Shown here piece by piece: positions 63,426 through 64,000 of a stretch of DNA of 64,000 nucleotides. The notes beneath the pieces are model-generated. The model was not told the DNA's origin, searched no databases, and saw nothing but the letters and a program-made list of their open reading frames with translations. The position numbers and the translations under genes were made by a program. Position 1 is the stretch's first letter. Each line of letters starts with the position of its first letter. The stretch covers positions 124,001-188,000 of the forward strand of contig JAEZYD010000022.1 in the NCBI GenBank assembly GCA_023419375.1. The letters are read 5' to 3'. This stretch comes from Pseudomonadota bacterium. GTDB lineage: Bacteria > Desulfobacterota > Desulfovibrionia > Desulfovibrionales > Desulfovibrionaceae.

Positions 63426-64000
63426 ATGCTCAGTTCTACAAGTACCACTACCGACTGTTCCTCAACCGGTGGGCGCGCGCACGCGCACCGGAAGTTTTCC
63501 TCATTGCTGTTCGACAGGCAGGACCACAAGCTCATCCAGATGGTGAACGCCTTTGTGGACGCCCGCGCACAGGATCACGCACTGCGCCAGCCCGAACCGG
63601 GCCTGCACCCCCACGGCATCATTGAAATGACCTCTTCGCATGGTCTGCGCCTTGCCAGCGCCGTCATCGTGCTGCTGGAAAGCCTGGAAGCCGGCGGCCC
63701 CAGCGAGAGATTGCAGGCTCTGCGCCGCCTGCACGACGAGGTTCTGTACTCCACGCATTCTTCGCTGCAAAACAATACAGCGCGCGTGCTGGTGCAGATC
63801 ATGAAAGACCTGGTGCGTTCGCACAACGATGCCAGCCACCAGTTGCCCCTCGCGCACGAATTTCATCAGGCCGTGCGCGGTACGCCGCGCATCGTGCGGG
63901 CATTGCTGCGCAAATACCACCTGCTTGAAATGCCGGAGGAATGGAATCAGCACGCCTTTGACCACCATGTGCACGACGCCAACACCAAGGGCCGCAAAAA
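63426..64000 (+). CDS. Protein of unknown function, N-terminal part (cut by window edge)
   Basis: An open plus-strand frame from ATG 63426 runs past the right edge (191 codons seen). After a Ser/Thr/Arg-rich start of about 25 residues the sequence is well folded in look: SSLLFDRQDHKLIQMVNAF, EMTSSHGLRLASAVIVLLE and LRRLHDEVLYSTHSSLQN. Histidine-rich FDHHVHDANTKGRK ends the visible part and could bind metal. No clear ribosome site is seen, so the start may differ. I do not assign a family. Antisense frames in this stretch look like shadows. Confidence 0.7.
   Translation, partial: MLSSTSTTTDCSSTGGRAHAHRKFSSLLFDRQDHKLIQMVNAFVDARAQDHALRQPEPGLHPHGIIEMTSSHGLRLASAVIVLLESLEAGGPSERLQALRRLHDEVLYSTHSSLQNNTARVLVQIMKDLVRSHNDASHQLPLAHEFHQAVRGTPRIVRALLRKYHLLEMPEEWNQHAFDHHVHDANTKGRK

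Overview
The window reads as a chromosomal segment of a Desulfovibrionaceae member, probably close to Desulfovibrio desulfuricans. This is an inference from family memory: GC-rich genes, AT-rich gene-poor spacers, a TRAP carboxylate transporter, an anaerobic glycerol-3-phosphate dehydrogenase, a clostridial/anaerobe-type nif cluster with nifI1-nifI2, Cache-domain chemoreceptors and many small orphan genes. No rRNA, tRNA, CRISPR array or insertion sequence was recognised.

Layout. 1-4.5 kb: a truncated PAS sensor gene, a uracil salvage pair (upp-uraA) and a DUF362/ferredoxin protein. 5-8.3 kb: a complete TRAP transporter (dctP, dctQ, dctM) between two AT-rich gene-free spacers. 9-16 kb: glpT, a secondary-alcohol dehydrogenase, a chemoreceptor and gamma-glutamyltransferase. 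16-22.3 kb: a HAD phosphatase, the glpABC operon and a methyltransferase. Together glpT and glpABC cover uptake and anaerobic oxidation of glycerol 3-phosphate.

23-35.6 kb is the nitrogen-fixation cluster: a sigma-54-type promoter, nifH, nifI1, nifI2, nifD, nifK, nifE, a three-domain nifN-nifB-nifX fusion, a homocitrate synthase split into two genes (omega then alpha), an AnfO-family gene and a repeat protein of unknown function. It encodes the structural enzyme, its PII-type switch-off proteins and most cofactor assembly steps. It lacks recognisable nifA, nifU/nifS, nifQ and molybdate transport genes.

35.7-45 kb: a Kef-type antiporter, CoA-binding, YkgJ and DnaJ-like proteins, panD with a structured leader ending in an intrinsic terminator, a DMT exporter and a second chemoreceptor. 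45-48.8 kb: a lower-GC two-gene unit of P-loop ATPases, the second with a winged helix and TPR tail, preceded by four copies of a CAACA-N4-TGTTG palindrome. This is the most novel-looking unit in the window.

49-62.6 kb is mostly housekeeping on the minus strand: dapB, ligA, uvrB, aat, clpA, clpS, a CYTH protein, radA, a small orphan and a Cache-GGDEF protein. aat, clpA and clpS together form an N-degron module. The window ends with an orphan small gene and the start of a plus-strand gene of unknown function.
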